NCBI GenBank assembly: GCA_001515265.1
Contig: LNDB01000001.1
Location: 143,044 to 207,043, forward strand
Direction: 5' to 3'
DNA: 64,000 bases
Source of the DNA: Candidatus Dichloromethanomonas elyunquensis
GTDB taxonomy: Bacteria; Bacillota; Desulfitobacteriia; Desulfitobacteriales; Syntrophobotulaceae
This document shows positions 39,667 through 51,278 of this stretch, one piece after another. A model generated the notes under the pieces. The model did not search any database. It had not been told where the DNA came from and saw nothing but the letters and a program-made list of their open reading frames with translations. Both the position numbers and the translations under genes were made by a program. Every line of letters begins with the position of its first letter. The first letter of the stretch is position 1.

Positions 39667-40260
39667 TTAGCGGCTCTTCAACTGTTTCTTTGATTCAACA
39701 CTCCACCAGTCGAAAGCGTCTTCCTCGTCCTTATCTGTCATGTCTATTTCCGGGTTGCAAATTTCATAGATCTTGGCTCTCTCTTCTTCGGAATGATTAT
39801 TGTAAGAGCTTGAATAACTAAACTCGTTATCTAATAATCGAAGACTGTTGTTTCTATCATAATAGTTCTCTTTGTTAGAAACACCCGTTTCCGGATAATC
39901 ATAAGGTTCCGGGGCCGAACTCAGTATTCCGGCTCCTAAAACACCTGCCAGAAACCCTAAACCGGTACCCTCAGAAATAATTTTGACAGCTCCGATGATA
40001 TTAATGGGAAAATATAAGGCTAACAGTAAAACCCCTACGATGGCATATCCTCCGGATGCAAGTCCGGCCGGAAGGATTCTCCCCGAATTCCTGCTGGCCC
40101 GGTATCCTGAAGCTAAGCAGCTTAGTAATAGACCGAAGTCCACAAGATAAGAAATCATGTTTTTGTCGATTCCGGTCAAAGTGGCTCCCAGAACAGCCAG
40201 AAGTGTCAATACCGTTACAAGCAGGCCGGTGGTGATCCCTTTCAAAATGCTTGTACCCAT
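39667..40260 (-). CDS. TIGR04086/YrzE-like membrane protein
   Basis: GITTGLLVTVLTLLAVLGATLTG...LLSCLASGYRASRNSGRILPAGLASGGYAIVGVLLLAL. Confidence 0.65.
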   Translation of the reverse strand: MGTSILKGITTGLLVTVLTLLAVLGATLTGIDKNMISYLVDFGLLLSCLASGYRASRNSGRILPAGLASGGYAIVGVLLLALYFPINIIGAVKIISEGTGLGFLAGVLGAGILSSAPEPYDYPETGVSNKENYYDRNNSLRLLDNEFSYSSSYNNHSEEERAKIYEICNPEIDMTDKDEEDAFDWWSVESKKQLKSR

Positions 40261-40360
40261 TTTAAAATCACCCCATTCCCGTTATTTTTATATATGTATA
40301 TTTAAGCGGGGATAGTTTAATTCATCCGATTTCTGTTTTATCCAATTTTTTTAAATAAGC

Positions 40361-41356
40361 TTAAACCATATTTCGAATAACAGAAATAATAAACAGCAGG
40401 TAGAACACTCCTCCCAAGAGAAGTCCTGCCGGGTAAAGGGTTCTCTTTCGCAATAGGAAAAAGTACTGCAAGGAAGCCGACCCCAAAACAAGGAGTGCGC
40501 TAATCAAAGCAAGGGGCTCTAAAACCCATGGCGTAAAAGCGATCCCCAGCGCCGGGATTACCGAACTCTGAAAGACCATCGCTCCGGTAATGTTCCCTAT
40601 GGCCAGCGTATCTTTACCCCTGCGGGCCCAAAGTACACTGTTAAACTTTTCAGGCAATTCCGTTGCCACAGGTGTAATAATCAGAGAAAGGACAAGAACA
40701 GGTATTCCCGCAGACGCAGCCACTTTCTGAACAGAACCGACGAAAAGCTCGGCGCCGGCTACAATAATGAGAACAGCAAAGACGATTTGGCTCAAAACAG
40801 TCATGATCCTGGGCTTTTTTGAACGTTTATCAAAATAGAGAGGAGGCAGTTCTTCATGGGTATCTACACCCCCATGACCGGATGTGATTGTTTTAATGAC
40901 ATAAGCAATATAAGATCCTAAAAGAACCGCCACAATCACAAGTCTTAAGGGGAATGCCGGGAGAAACGAAGCGATAATTGCCAAAGAATAAACTGCCAGG
41001 AAGAAATTAATATCCCTCAGCATTACCTGGTAGTTGATATACATCGCTCTGTTGGACCGGCGAAAGATAAAGACGGCGCATCCCACAACAAATAAAGCAA
41101 GCGTACCCAGCATGAACGGGGCACCCAAGATAGCCCCGATGCCTACGTCCTGTCCGGCCGCTCCGCTGTGCGACAAGATGGCGATAACCGGTATCATCGT
41201 TTCCGGTAAAGCTGTTCCTACCGCAGCTAAGACACTGCCGACAGCCCCATCGTCCAGATTAAGCCTTTTCCCGAGCCACTCCACCCCGTTTGTAAATACT
41301 TCTGCTCCCAAAAGAATGATACCTAAGCTTAAAACCAATAAGACAATGTCTTTCAA
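40361..41356 (-). CDS. CaCA-family sodium/calcium exchanger-like protein
   Basis: GAVGSVLAAVGTALPETMIPVIA and ITPVATELPEKFNSVLWARRGKDTLAIGNITGAMVFQS duplicated alpha-repeat motifs. Confidence 0.88.
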   Translation of the reverse strand: MKDIVLLVLSLGIILLGAEVFTNGVEWLGKRLNLDDGAVGSVLAAVGTALPETMIPVIAILSHSGAAGQDVGIGAILGAPFMLGTLALFVVGCAVFIFRRSNRAMYINYQVMLRDINFFLAVYSLAIIASFLPAFPLRLVIVAVLLGSYIAYVIKTITSGHGGVDTHEELPPLYFDKRSKKPRIMTVLSQIVFAVLIIVAGAELFVGSVQKVAASAGIPVLVLSLIITPVATELPEKFNSVLWARRGKDTLAIGNITGAMVFQSSVIPALGIAFTPWVLEPLALISALLVLGSASLQYFFLLRKRTLYPAGLLLGGVFYLLFIISVIRNMV

Positions 41357-41431
41357 TTCTTTTCTCCTTTACAGTTGGTTCATAATATTATAAGCTTAGG
41401 TTCATCCGATTAGTATTGATTTTATTTATGA

Positions 41432-42040
41432 TCAGACATTTTTTTCTTCATCCGTGTCTTGGATAATATGCTCAATTGCTTCATGAAGCTCTTTCAGGCC
41501 TGTTCCATCCATTGAAGAGAATGGAATAATCTCCTTCCACTCTTGCATGTCCAAAGCCTCAGCAATTGCTTTCAGATACTTGGGCCGCTGCCCCCTTGCA
41601 ACTTTATCCGCTTTGGTGGCAACAATCAAGACAGGGATTTCATTTTCCCAGAGCATATTCACCATCATCCGGTCATCGTCAGAAGGTTTGTGACGGATAT
41701 CCACCAATTGGATTACTCCCTTGAGGTTTTCCCGGCTCCGGAAATAGGTCTGCATCATTTTTCCCCACTGAGCCCTCATTTGCAGCGGAACTTTGGCATA
41801 GCCGTATCCGGGCAAATCCACCAAATACCATTCGTCATTCATATTAAAAAAATTGATGGTCTGGGTTTTACCGGGAGTATTGCCTACCTTGGCCAGATTT
41901 TTACGGTTAACAAATTTATTGATGAGGGTAGATTTCCCGACATTGGATCTGCCCGAGACCGCAAGTTCAGGACAATTTCCCTCCGGATACTGTTCCGGTT
42001 TGACTGCTGACGTCACAAATTCGGTCTTGCGTAAGATCAA
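41432..42040 (-). CDS. ysxC: ribosome biogenesis GTPase YsxC/EngB
   Basis: ELAVSGRSNVGKSTLINKFVNRKNLAKVGNTPGKTQTINFF. Confidence 0.96.
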   Translation of the reverse strand: MILRKTEFVTSAVKPEQYPEGNCPELAVSGRSNVGKSTLINKFVNRKNLAKVGNTPGKTQTINFFNMNDEWYLVDLPGYGYAKVPLQMRAQWGKMMQTYFRSRENLKGVIQLVDIRHKPSDDDRMMVNMLWENEIPVLIVATKADKVARGQRPKYLKAIAEALDMQEWKEIIPFSSMDGTGLKELHEAIEHIIQDTDEEKNV

Positions 42041-42108
42041 TCCTTGTCACCTTCCATTAAACAGCCATCATGCAATTCGCCGAGATTTTATTCCCGGCGA
42101 TTCAACTC

Positions 42109-44490
42109 TTATAAAGGTCTCGTATCGGTATGTTGAAATTCGGTATAGACAGGTACTCTTGGTAAAAACTTATCCGGTTCGGAAACAGGAAGAAGCGCAA
42201 TTTCAATGACTTCCTCCATCCTTTTGACAAACTGAAACTCCAGCTCTTTACGGATATCCAGCGGAATCTCCTCAAGATCTTTCCTGTTTTTTTCGGGTAG
42301 AATTACGGTTTTAATCCCGGCCCTATGCGCAGCCAGCACTTTTTCTTTGACGCCGCCGATGGGCAGAACATTTCCGCGCAAAGTAATTTCGCCCGTCATC
42401 GCCACATCTTGGCGGACACCTCTTGCCGCTAAAGCCGAAGCCATGGCTGTAGCCATGGTAATCCCGGCTGAAGGGCCGTCTTTGGGTACTGCTCCTTCAG
42501 GCACGTGGATATGCAGGTCAATTTGCTCGTGAAAGTCTTCCGGTATCCCCAGATCTGCGGCATGGGAACGGACAAAGGTTAATCCTGCCTGCGCCGATTC
42601 CTTCATGACATCTCCCAACTTTCCGGTTAGAGTCAGTCTTCCTTTTCCCGCTAAAGGAGTTACTTCGATGGTGAGAACATCCCCGCCCACCTCGGTATAG
42701 GCTAGGCCTACTGCGGCCCCTATCTCCGGGGTTACGCCCACTGTCTTGTAATAATAACGCGGAGCTCCCAAAAGCACCTCAACATCGTCAGACATTACGG
42801 TTTTAGGCTCCCACTCTCCTTTAACAATCCGCACGGCGACTTTCCGGAGAACATTGGCTATTTCCCTTTCCAAATTACGCACACCTGACTCACGGGTATA
42901 ACCACGGACAATTTTAAGGACGCCTTCTTTGTCCAGCTTAACCTTTTCTTCCGTTAAACCGTGAGCCTTCATCTGTTTGGGAACAAGATGCCTGACCGCG
43001 ATATTGACCTTTTCATCCTCTGTATAGCCGCTGAGATGGATAACTTCCATCCGGTCCAGAAGGGGTCTCGGTATATTTTCGTAATAGTTTGCTGTCATGA
43101 TGAACATTACCTTGGAGAGGTCAAACGGAATTTCCAGATAATGATCGGAAAAATTACAGTTTTGTTCAGGATCGAGAACTTCCAATAACGCTGAAGCAGG
43201 ATCTCCCCTAAAATCCGCCGACATCTTATCAATCTCGTCAAAGAGAAAAACAGGATTCTTGGTACCGGCCTTCCGTATTCCCTGGAGAACCCTACCGGGC
43301 AGAGCGCCGATGTAAGTTCTCCGGTGCCCCCTGATCTCTGCCTCATCCCTCACCCCGCCCAAAGACATCCTGACAAATTGACGGTCCATGGACCTGGCCA
43401 CCGATTTAGCGAGCGAGGTTTTCCCAACACCGGGGGGACCAATAAAACAAAGAATAGGGCTGCGCATACCGGATGCCAGTTTGTGGATGGAGAGAAATTC
43501 AATAATCCTCTCTTTGACCTTCTCCAAACCATAGTGGTCTTCTTCTAAGATCTTTTCCGCTTTGGGGATATCGATTTTATCTTTGCTGGCTTTCATCCAG
43601 GGAAGAGCCAATATCCAATCGAGGTAGGTTCTGACAACTGTTCCTTCGGCGGAAGCAGGAGGCATCTTATCCAGACGGTCGATCTCTTTTAGGGCCCTTT
43701 CTTTTGCTTCCTTGGTTAGTTTTGCTTTTTCAACCTTTTCTTTATATTCTTCTATTTCTGCCTGTTTTTCATCTTTATCGCCCAATTCTTTTTGGATTGC
43801 CTTCATCTGCTCACGGAGGTAATACTCCTTTTGTGCTTTTTCCATTTGTTTGCGGACCCGGAGTCCAATACGCCTTTCCAACTCCAGGATCTCAATCTCG
43901 CGCATAATTAATTCAGTGAGTTTTTCTAATCTCTCGCTCAGATCAATCGCATCCAGAATCGCTTGTTTATCTTCAACTTTGAGATTGAGGTGAGATGCAA
44001 CCAAGTCGGCCATTCTTCCGGGTTCCTTTACGGATAATACAGTCCCAATTGTCTCCGGCGATACTTTCTTTCCCAAACGTGCATATTCTTCAAATTGGTG
44101 GGAAAGACTCCGGGTCATATTTTCAAGTTCGGGTGTCATCCGTTCATTGCCCGAAATCTTTAGAACCCCAGCCTTAAAATAAGGCTCCTCGGTTAGAAAT
44201 TCCTGGACCTTGCCCCTGCAAATCCCCTCTACAAGAACCCTTAGGGTCCCTCCCGGCAGTCTAAGGAGTTGTTTAATTTCTGCTATCGTTCCAATAGTAT
44301 ACAAATCATCCGTAGTTGGACTATCGATTTCTGTTTCTTTTTGGGACAAAAGAAGAATCTGGCGATCCTTAAGCATTGTTTCCTCGATAGCTGCCATGGA
44401 CCGTTCCCTGCCTACGTCGAGGTGAATAACCATGTAGGGAAAGACAAGGATTCCTCTAAGCGGAAGGACCGGTATTTCTCGTTGATTCAT
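42109..44490 (-). CDS. lon: ATP-dependent protease Lon (LonA)
   Basis: [53 protein letters not shown]. Confidence 0.98.
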   Translation of the reverse strand: MNQREIPVLPLRGILVFPYMVIHLDVGRERSMAAIEETMLKDRQILLLSQKETEIDSPTTDDLYTIGTIAEIKQLLRLPGGTLRVLVEGICRGKVQEFLTEEPYFKAGVLKISGNERMTPELENMTRSLSHQFEEYARLGKKVSPETIGTVLSVKEPGRMADLVASHLNLKVEDKQAILDAIDLSERLEKLTELIMREIEILELERRIGLRVRKQMEKAQKEYYLREQMKAIQKELGDKDEKQAEIEEYKEKVEKAKLTKEAKERALKEIDRLDKMPPASAEGTVVRTYLDWILALPWMKASKDKIDIPKAEKILEEDHYGLEKVKERIIEFLSIHKLASGMRSPILCFIGPPGVGKTSLAKSVARSMDRQFVRMSLGGVRDEAEIRGHRRTYIGALPGRVLQGIRKAGTKNPVFLFDEIDKMSADFRGDPASALLEVLDPEQNCNFSDHYLEIPFDLSKVMFIMTANYYENIPRPLLDRMEVIHLSGYTEDEKVNIAVRHLVPKQMKAHGLTEEKVKLDKEGVLKIVRGYTRESGVRNLEREIANVLRKVAVRIVKGEWEPKTVMSDDVEVLLGAPRYYYKTVGVTPEIGAAVGLAYTEVGGDVLTIEVTPLAGKGRLTLTGKLGDVMKESAQAGLTFVRSHAADLGIPEDFHEQIDLHIHVPEGAVPKDGPSAGITMATAMASALAARGVRQDVAMTGEITLRGNVLPIGGVKEKVLAAHRAGIKTVILPEKNRKDLEEIPLDIRKELEFQFVKRMEEVIEIALLPVSEPDKFLPRVPVYTEFQHTDTRPL

Positions 44491-44531
44491 TTTCTTATAT
44501 CTCCCCTCAAAAGACTTGTCAGTGCTCTATT

Positions 44532-46268
44532 TTAACATGTTCTACCTTGCTCAGGCAAATTTGAGACCGGTAATTTTATCCTGTTTAAAACTTTATGCAA
44601 GGAAGTGCCCTTTTCTGTCAAATTCACTTCTACAGTTTCCATAAATACTTCAGGTTCCAATACAGAGCTTAAAACTTCCTCTAAGGTATCCACAGGGATA
44701 ATCTCCGCATCTTTTTCCATATGGGTAAAACGGACTTGCCAGTTTTCTTTAGGAATGAAGATTTTTTTACATCCCGCCTGGATCGCCGCCTCGACTTTTG
44801 CCGCTACTCCCCCTACAGGTTTAACCTTTCCCCGAATCGACAATTCGCCTGTCATGGCAACTGTATTGTCTACCCTGCGTTTTTTGATTGCCGAATATAC
44901 GGCTGTGGCCATGGCAACTCCTGCGGATGGTCCGTCTAAGGGAATCCCTCCCGGGAAGTTGACGTGAATATCGTAATGACGGGGTTCTATCTTCAGCTCC
45001 CGACGCAGGACGGTAAGTACATTTTCCAAAGAAGAACGGGCCATACTTTTCCGCCGCACTTTTTTCCCGCCATACCCGGACTCCTCTTCTTCTACAATTC
45101 CTGTCACATATAACTCCCCTTTTCGATGATGAGCAGGATAAGCAGTCACTTCCATTTCCAGAAGCATTCCCAGATTAGCACCGTAAACAGCCAATCCGTT
45201 TACGACTCCGACTTGAGGGACCGGAGGAATATTCTTCTCCGGTCTCGGCGCATATTCGCCCGTGGTTACTACCCACTCAATGATTTCCTCATCGATTTCG
45301 ACATGCCTTTCATTTTGAGCCGCTCCGGCTGCCAACTGGATAATATTCACGGTTTCCCGGCCATTGGTAGCATATTTTTTTATGACTTCCAAAGCGTTTT
45401 CAGTTATGTTCATATTGATTTTTTCAGTAGAATTCAACGCTATCTTCGCAATATCGTCCGGCTGCAGCGAACGGAAAAAGATCTCCATACAGCGGGAGCG
45501 GACGGCCGGCGGTATTTCATCCGGGCTTCTTGTAGTGGCTCCAATCATACGGAAATCTGCGGGTAAACCATTTTGGAAAATATCGTGAATATGCTCGGGA
45601 ATATTTGTGTCTTCCGAGCTATAATAAGCGCTTTCTAAAATCACCTTTCTATCTTCCAGTACTTTTAGGAGCTTATTAATCTGAATGGGATGCAGTTCTC
45701 CAATCTCATCAATAAATAATACTCCTCCATGCGCTTTGGTCACGGCCCCCATTTTAGGTTGAGGTATTCCTGCCATCCCCATGGCACCCGCCCCCTGATA
45801 GATGGGGTCATGGACAGAACCGATCAGAGGATCGGCAATACCCCGTTCATCAAACCTGGCTGTAGCTCCGTCGATTTCAATAAACTTGGAATCCGTTTTA
45901 AATGGGGATAAGGGATTTTTACATGCCTCATCCAGCACAAGCCTGGCCGCAGCGGTTTTTCCGATCCCCGGAGGTCCGTAAAGCAGTACATGCTGGGGGT
46001 TAGGTCCGCATAAAGCCGCCCGTAAAGCTTTAATTCCTTCTTTCTGGCCGACAATTTCAGTTAAATTTGCAGGTCTGGTCTTTTCCGAAAGCGGAATGGT
46101 TAACGATATTTTCCTCATTTTATCCAATTTTTCTTTTTGTTTCTGAGACTCCTTCTCCACAGCTGATTTTGTGGCATACTGCTGCCGGAGCATAGTCCAA
46201 AAATACATTCCGATAACAAAAGCAAACACGAGCTGTACAATTACCAGCAGCCCACCCAAGTTTTCCAT
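44532..46268 (-). CDS. lonB: ATP-dependent protease LonB
   Basis: EIVGQKEGIKALRAALCGPNPQHVLLYGPPGIGKTAAARL; LDGPSAGVAMATA. Confidence 0.94.
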   Translation of the reverse strand: MENLGGLLVIVQLVFAFVIGMYFWTMLRQQYATKSAVEKESQKQKEKLDKMRKISLTIPLSEKTRPANLTEIVGQKEGIKALRAALCGPNPQHVLLYGPPGIGKTAAARLVLDEACKNPLSPFKTDSKFIEIDGATARFDERGIADPLIGSVHDPIYQGAGAMGMAGIPQPKMGAVTKAHGGVLFIDEIGELHPIQINKLLKVLEDRKVILESAYYSSEDTNIPEHIHDIFQNGLPADFRMIGATTRSPDEIPPAVRSRCMEIFFRSLQPDDIAKIALNSTEKINMNITENALEVIKKYATNGRETVNIIQLAAGAAQNERHVEIDEEIIEWVVTTGEYAPRPEKNIPPVPQVGVVNGLAVYGANLGMLLEMEVTAYPAHHRKGELYVTGIVEEEESGYGGKKVRRKSMARSSLENVLTVLRRELKIEPRHYDIHVNFPGGIPLDGPSAGVAMATAVYSAIKKRRVDNTVAMTGELSIRGKVKPVGGVAAKVEAAIQAGCKKIFIPKENWQVRFTHMEKDAEIIPVDTLEEVLSSVLEPEVFMETVEVNLTEKGTSLHKVLNRIKLPVSNLPEQGRTC

Positions 46269-46487
46269 GATGAGTCCCTCCTGCAAAAAATTCTTTATCT
46301 AGTATTTACAATTATAGGAATTTCAAAACATTTTCTTTGCAGGACACCAATTATCTTTTAAACAAACATATGAAAATATGTTCATAGTTTATTTTTTACT
46401 AAATAGAAAGAACCTGCTTGTTTAGGCAGGCTCCTTATCCTTAAAAACAATATATCACTCTGGAAAGCGCGTGCTATGGTCAAGCAC

Positions 46488-47747
46488 TTACGCTGATTCT
46501 TCTTTCTTTACCTTCTGTTCCACTGTAACCAGTTCAGGCTCGATCCGCCTGAGTATGGCATCTTTGGTTACAATGCACTTGGTAACATCGGTTCTGGTAG
46601 GCAGATCATACATTACGTTCATCATGATCTCCTCCATGATCGCCCTTAGACCCCTGGCCCCGGTGTTCCTCCTGATAGCTTCTTCGGCAATAGCCTTAAG
46701 GGCATCTTCTTTGAATTCTAAAGCAACACCGTCCATCTCGAGCAATTTTTCATACTGTTTGACGAGTGCATTTTTCGGCTGGGTTAGAATGCTTACAAGC
46801 GCCTCGTGGTCTAAGGCATCTAAGGTCACAATGACAGGAAGTCTGCCAACGAATTCGGGAATAAGGCCAAACTTTAACAGATCGGTTGGGAGAATCTGCC
46901 TTAATATTTCGCCCACATTTTTCTCGTTCTTCTTTTGTATTTCCGCCCCGAAACCCATTACTTTTTTACCCATTCTGTTTTGAATTAATTTCTCAATTCC
47001 ATCAAATGCCCCGCCTACGATAAAAAGGATATTTGTGGTATCAAGCTGTATAAACTCCTGATGAGGATGTTTACGTCCGCCTTGGGGCGGGACACTGGCG
47101 ACAGTGCCTTCCAGAATTTTCAGCAGAGCCTGCTGGACCCCTTCTCCGGAAACATCTCTTGTGATAGAAGGGTTTTCCGATTTACGGGCAATTTTGTCAA
47201 TCTCATCAATATAGATAATGCCTCGTTCGGCTTTCTCAATATCATAATCTGCAGCCTGAATGAGTTTAAGGAGGATATTTTCGACATCTTCCCCCACGTA
47301 TCCAGCCTCTGTGAGAGAGGTTGCGTCCGCGATGGCAAATGGCACATTTAAAACTTTAGCAAGGGTGGAAGCAAGAAGGGTTTTGCCGGATCCTGTCGGC
47401 CCAAGCATAATGACATTTGATTTCTGCAGCTCGACATCATCGATCTGTATACCTAAGCTAATACGTTTATAATGATTATAAACCGCAACTGATAAAGCTT
47501 TTTTTGCTTCATCTTGGCCGACAACATATTGGTCCAAAATACTCCTGATTTCCTTAGGCTTAGGGATCTCACCTATTTCTGTCCCTGCATCGTCTTGAAG
47601 TTCCTCTTCAATTATTTCATTACACAGTTCTATGCACTCATCACAGATATATACCCCGGGTCCTGCCACTAATTTTTTGACTTGTTCTTGAGTTTTACCG
47701 CAAAAAGAACATTTCAACTGGTTCTTATCATCATTGAATTTAGCCAT
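46488..47747 (-). CDS. clpX: ATP-dependent Clp protease ATP-binding subunit ClpX
   Basis: [46 protein letters not shown]. Confidence 0.98.
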   Translation of the reverse strand: MAKFNDDKNQLKCSFCGKTQEQVKKLVAGPGVYICDECIELCNEIIEEELQDDAGTEIGEIPKPKEIRSILDQYVVGQDEAKKALSVAVYNHYKRISLGIQIDDVELQKSNVIMLGPTGSGKTLLASTLAKVLNVPFAIADATSLTEAGYVGEDVENILLKLIQAADYDIEKAERGIIYIDEIDKIARKSENPSITRDVSGEGVQQALLKILEGTVASVPPQGGRKHPHQEFIQLDTTNILFIVGGAFDGIEKLIQNRMGKKVMGFGAEIQKKNEKNVGEILRQILPTDLLKFGLIPEFVGRLPVIVTLDALDHEALVSILTQPKNALVKQYEKLLEMDGVALEFKEDALKAIAEEAIRRNTGARGLRAIMEEIMMNVMYDLPTRTDVTKCIVTKDAILRRIEPELVTVEQKVKKEESA

Positions 47748-47797
47748 ATTGCTCACCCCTTTACATGAAAATTTCATTCATTGCGGTGCTTCATCCT

Positions 47798-49138
47798 CTA
47801 TTCTTTTTTTCCTGCATCGGTATTCTCCGTCTCTTCCTCCGGTTCCTCCTTTTTGACGTCATTATTTTCAACCAGTAAATCAATTGTCCGGTCAGACACA
47901 ATACCGATTTTGAACCACTCCAACTCACCCTGTGCCGCCAAAATCTGTTTTAATTCTTCAGCCTTACGTCCGTATTGTTCGGATAGTTTAACCATTTCCT
48001 TTTCGACATCTTCGTCAGAAACAGCAATTCCTTCTTTTTGGGCTATGGCATCCAGAACCAGTTCTGTTTTCGTTCTTTCGACAGCCTGTGCCCTGTAATT
48101 TTCTCTCAGCTGTCCTTCGTTAGAATTAATATAACTATAATACTGCTCTAAACTAACTCCCTGATAAGAAAGATTATTTTGCAAATCTGCAATCATGGAA
48201 TCAATTTTACTCCGGATCATTCCTTCCGGAATCTCTACACTGGCATTATCAACAGCTTTTTTAACAATTTCCGCTCTGTATTCATTATTCAATCTCATTC
48301 CGGCCGCAGTGATCATCTTTTGTTTAACATCTTCCCTTAATTCAGACAAAGTTTCAAACTCACTGATGTCCTTAGCAAATTCATCATCCAGCGGAACCAA
48401 TTCTTTACGTTTTATACTATTAATCTGAACTTTAAAGAGAGCTTCCTTACCAGCAAGGTCCTTACTATGATATTCATCCGGGAAACGAACATTCACATCT
48501 ACCGCCTGATCCTTATGAGCACCTATTAACTGTTCTTCAAACCCGGGAATAAACGTATTGGATCCAATGGTCAATTCATGATTTTCCCCCTTGCCGCCGG
48601 CAAAAGGTACCCCATCAATAAATCCTTCAAAATCAATCACGGCAATATCGTTATCAATAATTTCCCCTTCATCTATTTGTATCAATTTGGCATGCAAGTC
48701 TTGACGGCGTTTCAATTCATCATCAACCTGCTGCTCCATTACTTGCGGGGATTTCTTTTCAACGCCCAGTCCCATATACTGTCCCAGTTCTACTTCGGGC
48801 TTGACTTCGACAACTGCTTTAAAAATCAAATCCTTGCCTTCCTCAACCTGAATGAGTTCAACTTCAGGTCTGGAAACCGGCCAAATCCCGCTTTCATCAA
48901 GCGCTTGAGCGTAGGCAGGACCTAATACCGGATCGACAGCTTCTTTTTGCAAGTATTCTTTCCCCACATACCTTTCTATTATATGCCGAGGGGCTTTTCC
49001 TTTGCGAAAACCCGGAATAATAATTTCCCCGGCAATTTTTTTGGCAGTACGGTCAATTGCCAGAGAAAATTCTTTAGCCGGTACGAGGATTTCCAATCCT
49101 ACTTTGTTCTTTTCTATCTGTTCGACTTTGACGGACAT
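47798..49138 (-). CDS. tig: trigger factor
   Basis: MSVKVEQIEKNKVGLEILVPAKEFSLAIDRTAKKIAGEIIIPGFRKGKAPRHIIERYVGKEYL. Confidence 0.97.
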   Translation of the reverse strand: MSVKVEQIEKNKVGLEILVPAKEFSLAIDRTAKKIAGEIIIPGFRKGKAPRHIIERYVGKEYLQKEAVDPVLGPAYAQALDESGIWPVSRPEVELIQVEEGKDLIFKAVVEVKPEVELGQYMGLGVEKKSPQVMEQQVDDELKRRQDLHAKLIQIDEGEIIDNDIAVIDFEGFIDGVPFAGGKGENHELTIGSNTFIPGFEEQLIGAHKDQAVDVNVRFPDEYHSKDLAGKEALFKVQINSIKRKELVPLDDEFAKDISEFETLSELREDVKQKMITAAGMRLNNEYRAEIVKKAVDNASVEIPEGMIRSKIDSMIADLQNNLSYQGVSLEQYYSYINSNEGQLRENYRAQAVERTKTELVLDAIAQKEGIAVSDEDVEKEMVKLSEQYGRKAEELKQILAAQGELEWFKIGIVSDRTIDLLVENNDVKKEEPEEETENTDAGKKE

Positions 49139-49422
49139 GTCTGCTCCTCCTTGTTTTAGCTTTACATTTTATATATTGATTTATTATTAGTATTTATTTC
49201 CAAAACCTATTCTAACCTTATTTTATGTTTGACAAACCTTCTGATAGAGAATAATGAACAGATCTTATATGCTATTCTATGTGATAAGGCTTATAAAAAA
49301 TCAATGAAAGTCAAGCAATTTCAGAAAGGGGAAACTTCCGCTTCCCCTTTTCTCAGCATCTCGAAGATTTGGCCAATTAATACTAACAGAACTTGTCTAA
49401 AGAATCAAGAAAAACCATCTAA

Positions 49423-50613
49423 TTAAATGATTGCCTGATTTCCGTATTTCTCCGATTTTTCCCGTTTTGCTAAGTCCAGAATAGACTCGGCGGTCAGTAA
49501 AGCAGTATTTGTTTGAAGTGCTGTTTTTGCTTTTATTTCCATTTGCTGGAGCTGATGTTGATGATGTATTAATTCTTTTACTGCGCTTTGAAGTTCTTTC
49601 AGAGAATCAACTTTGATGCCAGCTCCGATTTTTTCAACAAATTGCGCATTACCGTTTTCATGACCGGGGATCGGTTTATAGATGAGCAGCGGCAATCCTA
49701 CCGTCAAAGCTTCCGAAATTGTCAAAGCCCCTCCTTTCGTAATAAGAAGATCTGCTGCAGCCATAAAAACCTCAATATCTTTTTCGTAACGGTAAATATG
49801 TGTACTAAAGCCCCTTTTGTTAACTTCGTATCTCAAACCTTGGTATAAATCTTCATCATTTCCGCAGACCACTAGAAACTGCACCGAATGCTGATTCGTT
49901 ATATCCTCCAGCAGATCAACAATCCCCGAATTTTTGCCTGCTATCCCGCCGGTACCTCCCATAATCAAAACTGTTGTTCTATTCATATCCAGCTGCAGTC
50001 TCTGCCGGGCCTCATTCTTGGGGAGTAGCCGAGTAAAGCTTGGCCTGATAGGGATACCCGTAAGCATAATCCTTTCTGCGGGAATGCCCCCCTCCCTGAG
50101 TTTTTTGACAGCCTCCCCGCAGCCAGTCAGATAAAGGTCTATCCCGGAATGAATCCAAACGCCATGTACCAGATAATCCGTAACAACGGTAGCTAGAGAC
50201 GCCGTAATCAGGCCTCGTTTTTTATACTCTGCCAATAAGCCCGAAGAGATAAAATGTGTATTAACGATAATATCCGGCCTAAACTCCCTGATATGGTTAA
50301 GCATGTTCTTCGAATCAAGGCCATAGACAAACTTCCGGCAGCTCTCAGCAGTAAGAGCAGCGGTCTTCTCATAAATAAATTTCCAGATTTCAGGAGTCTT
50401 TGTGATAACATTGAAGTAAGCTTTTTTCATCAGATAATCTATTTTCTTATGAAAAAACGACCCAAAATCCAGATGGCTGACAACCGCTTGAGAAGGATAT
50501 TCTGACTTGAATACGGATGTCAGAGCTTCCCCCGCTTGGTAATGTCCTTCTCCAAACCTCAAAGACAGGATAAGAATCCTTGCATTTTGCACGCTGTTTC
50601 CTCCGCAAGTCAA
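49423..50613 (-). CDS. MGDG-synthase/UgtP-like GT28 glycosyltransferase
   Basis: ILSLRFGEGHYQAGEAL; YLVHGVWIHSGIDLYLTGCGEAVKKLREGGIPAERIMLTGIPI; LITKGGALTISEALTVGLPLLIYKPIPGHENGNA. Confidence 0.9.
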   Translation of the reverse strand: MTCGGNSVQNARILILSLRFGEGHYQAGEALTSVFKSEYPSQAVVSHLDFGSFFHKKIDYLMKKAYFNVITKTPEIWKFIYEKTAALTAESCRKFVYGLDSKNMLNHIREFRPDIIVNTHFISSGLLAEYKKRGLITASLATVVTDYLVHGVWIHSGIDLYLTGCGEAVKKLREGGIPAERIMLTGIPIRPSFTRLLPKNEARQRLQLDMNRTTVLIMGGTGGIAGKNSGIVDLLEDITNQHSVQFLVVCGNDEDLYQGLRYEVNKRGFSTHIYRYEKDIEVFMAAADLLITKGGALTISEALTVGLPLLIYKPIPGHENGNAQFVEKIGAGIKVDSLKELQSAVKELIHHQHQLQQMEIKAKTALQTNTALLTAESILDLAKREKSEKYGNQAII

Positions 50614-50708
50614 AGGATAACATGGTTTGCTAACAACACCTTGATGTTATTTTGCGCGTGTAATTTCAAAATTATCCCAAACTCAGAATTTTTTGAAAGA
50701 AAACAACA

Positions 50709-50731
50709 AACCCGCACGAATGGCGGGTTTT
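50709..50731 (-). terminator. terminator downstream of tRNA-Leu
   Basis: Minus AAAACCCGCCATTCGTGCGGGTTTGTTGTTTTC. Confidence 0.7.
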
Positions 50732-50742
50732 TAGACAAATTT

Positions 50743-50827
50743 TGGTGCGGAAGAAGGGACTTGAACCCCCACGGAGTTACCCGCTGGAACCTAAATCCAG
50801 TGCGTCTGCCAGTTCCGCCACTCCCGC
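50743..50827 (-). tRNA. tRNA-Leu(TAG), CCA encoded
   Basis: GCGGGAGTGGCGGAACTGGCAGACGCACTGGATTTAGGTTCCAGCGGGTAACTCCGTGGGGGTTCAAGTCCCTTCTTCCGCACCA. Confidence 0.95.
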
Positions 50828-51028
50828 ATGAAAAGCGACTTTGCGATAATAACCTCTATCCAGCTTTACTGGATTCCGAATTATTATATCACTGGATTAT
50901 ATTTTTATCAACCAGTCTTTTTTTGCTATTCGCAATGATTTGGAAGTAGAACTACTCCGCCTCATATCAAGATAAAAAATTAGATATGAACATTTTGTAA
51001 TGTAAAATAGTTAAGTAAAATTTAATAG

Positions 51029-51057
51029 TTGATTTACGATTGAGAATTATCTATAAT
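51029..51057 (+). promoter_or_regulatory. promoter of tRNA-Asn/tRNA-Met(Ile2)
   Basis: TTGATT-17 nt-TATAAT. Confidence 0.6.
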
Positions 51058-51071
51058 ACCTTCATAGATGT

Positions 51072-51146
51072 TCCTCGATAGCTCAACGGTAGAGCAACCG
51101 GCTGTTAACCGGTAGGTTGCTGGTTCGAATCCAGCTCGGGGAGCCA
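51072..51146 (+). tRNA. tRNA-Asn(GTT), CCA encoded
   Basis: TCCTCGATAGCTCAACGGTAGAGCAACCGGCTGTTAACCGGTAGGTTGCTGGTTCGAATCCAGCTCGGGGAGCCA. Confidence 0.95.
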
Positions 51147-51154
51147 TTTGCTTT

Positions 51155-51229
51155 GGGCCTATAGCTCAGCGGTAGAGCGGCCGGCTCATAACCGGTTGGT
51201 CCCTGGTTCGATCCCAGGTGGGCCCACCA
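51155..51229 (+). tRNA. CAT-anticodon tRNA: elongator Met or lysidine-type Ile2
   Basis: GGGCCTATAGCTCAGCGGTAGAGCGGCCGGCTCATAACCGGTTGGTCCCTGGTTCGATCCCAGGTGGGCCCACCA. Confidence 0.93.
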
Positions 51230-51250
51230 AAATTGATAATTATTTATAAA

Positions 51251-51278
51251 AATAGTTCTTATTTAAGGACTATTTTTT
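51251..51278 (+). terminator. terminator after the tRNA pair
   Basis: AATAGTTCTT ATTT AAGGACTATT then TTTT. Confidence 0.7.
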
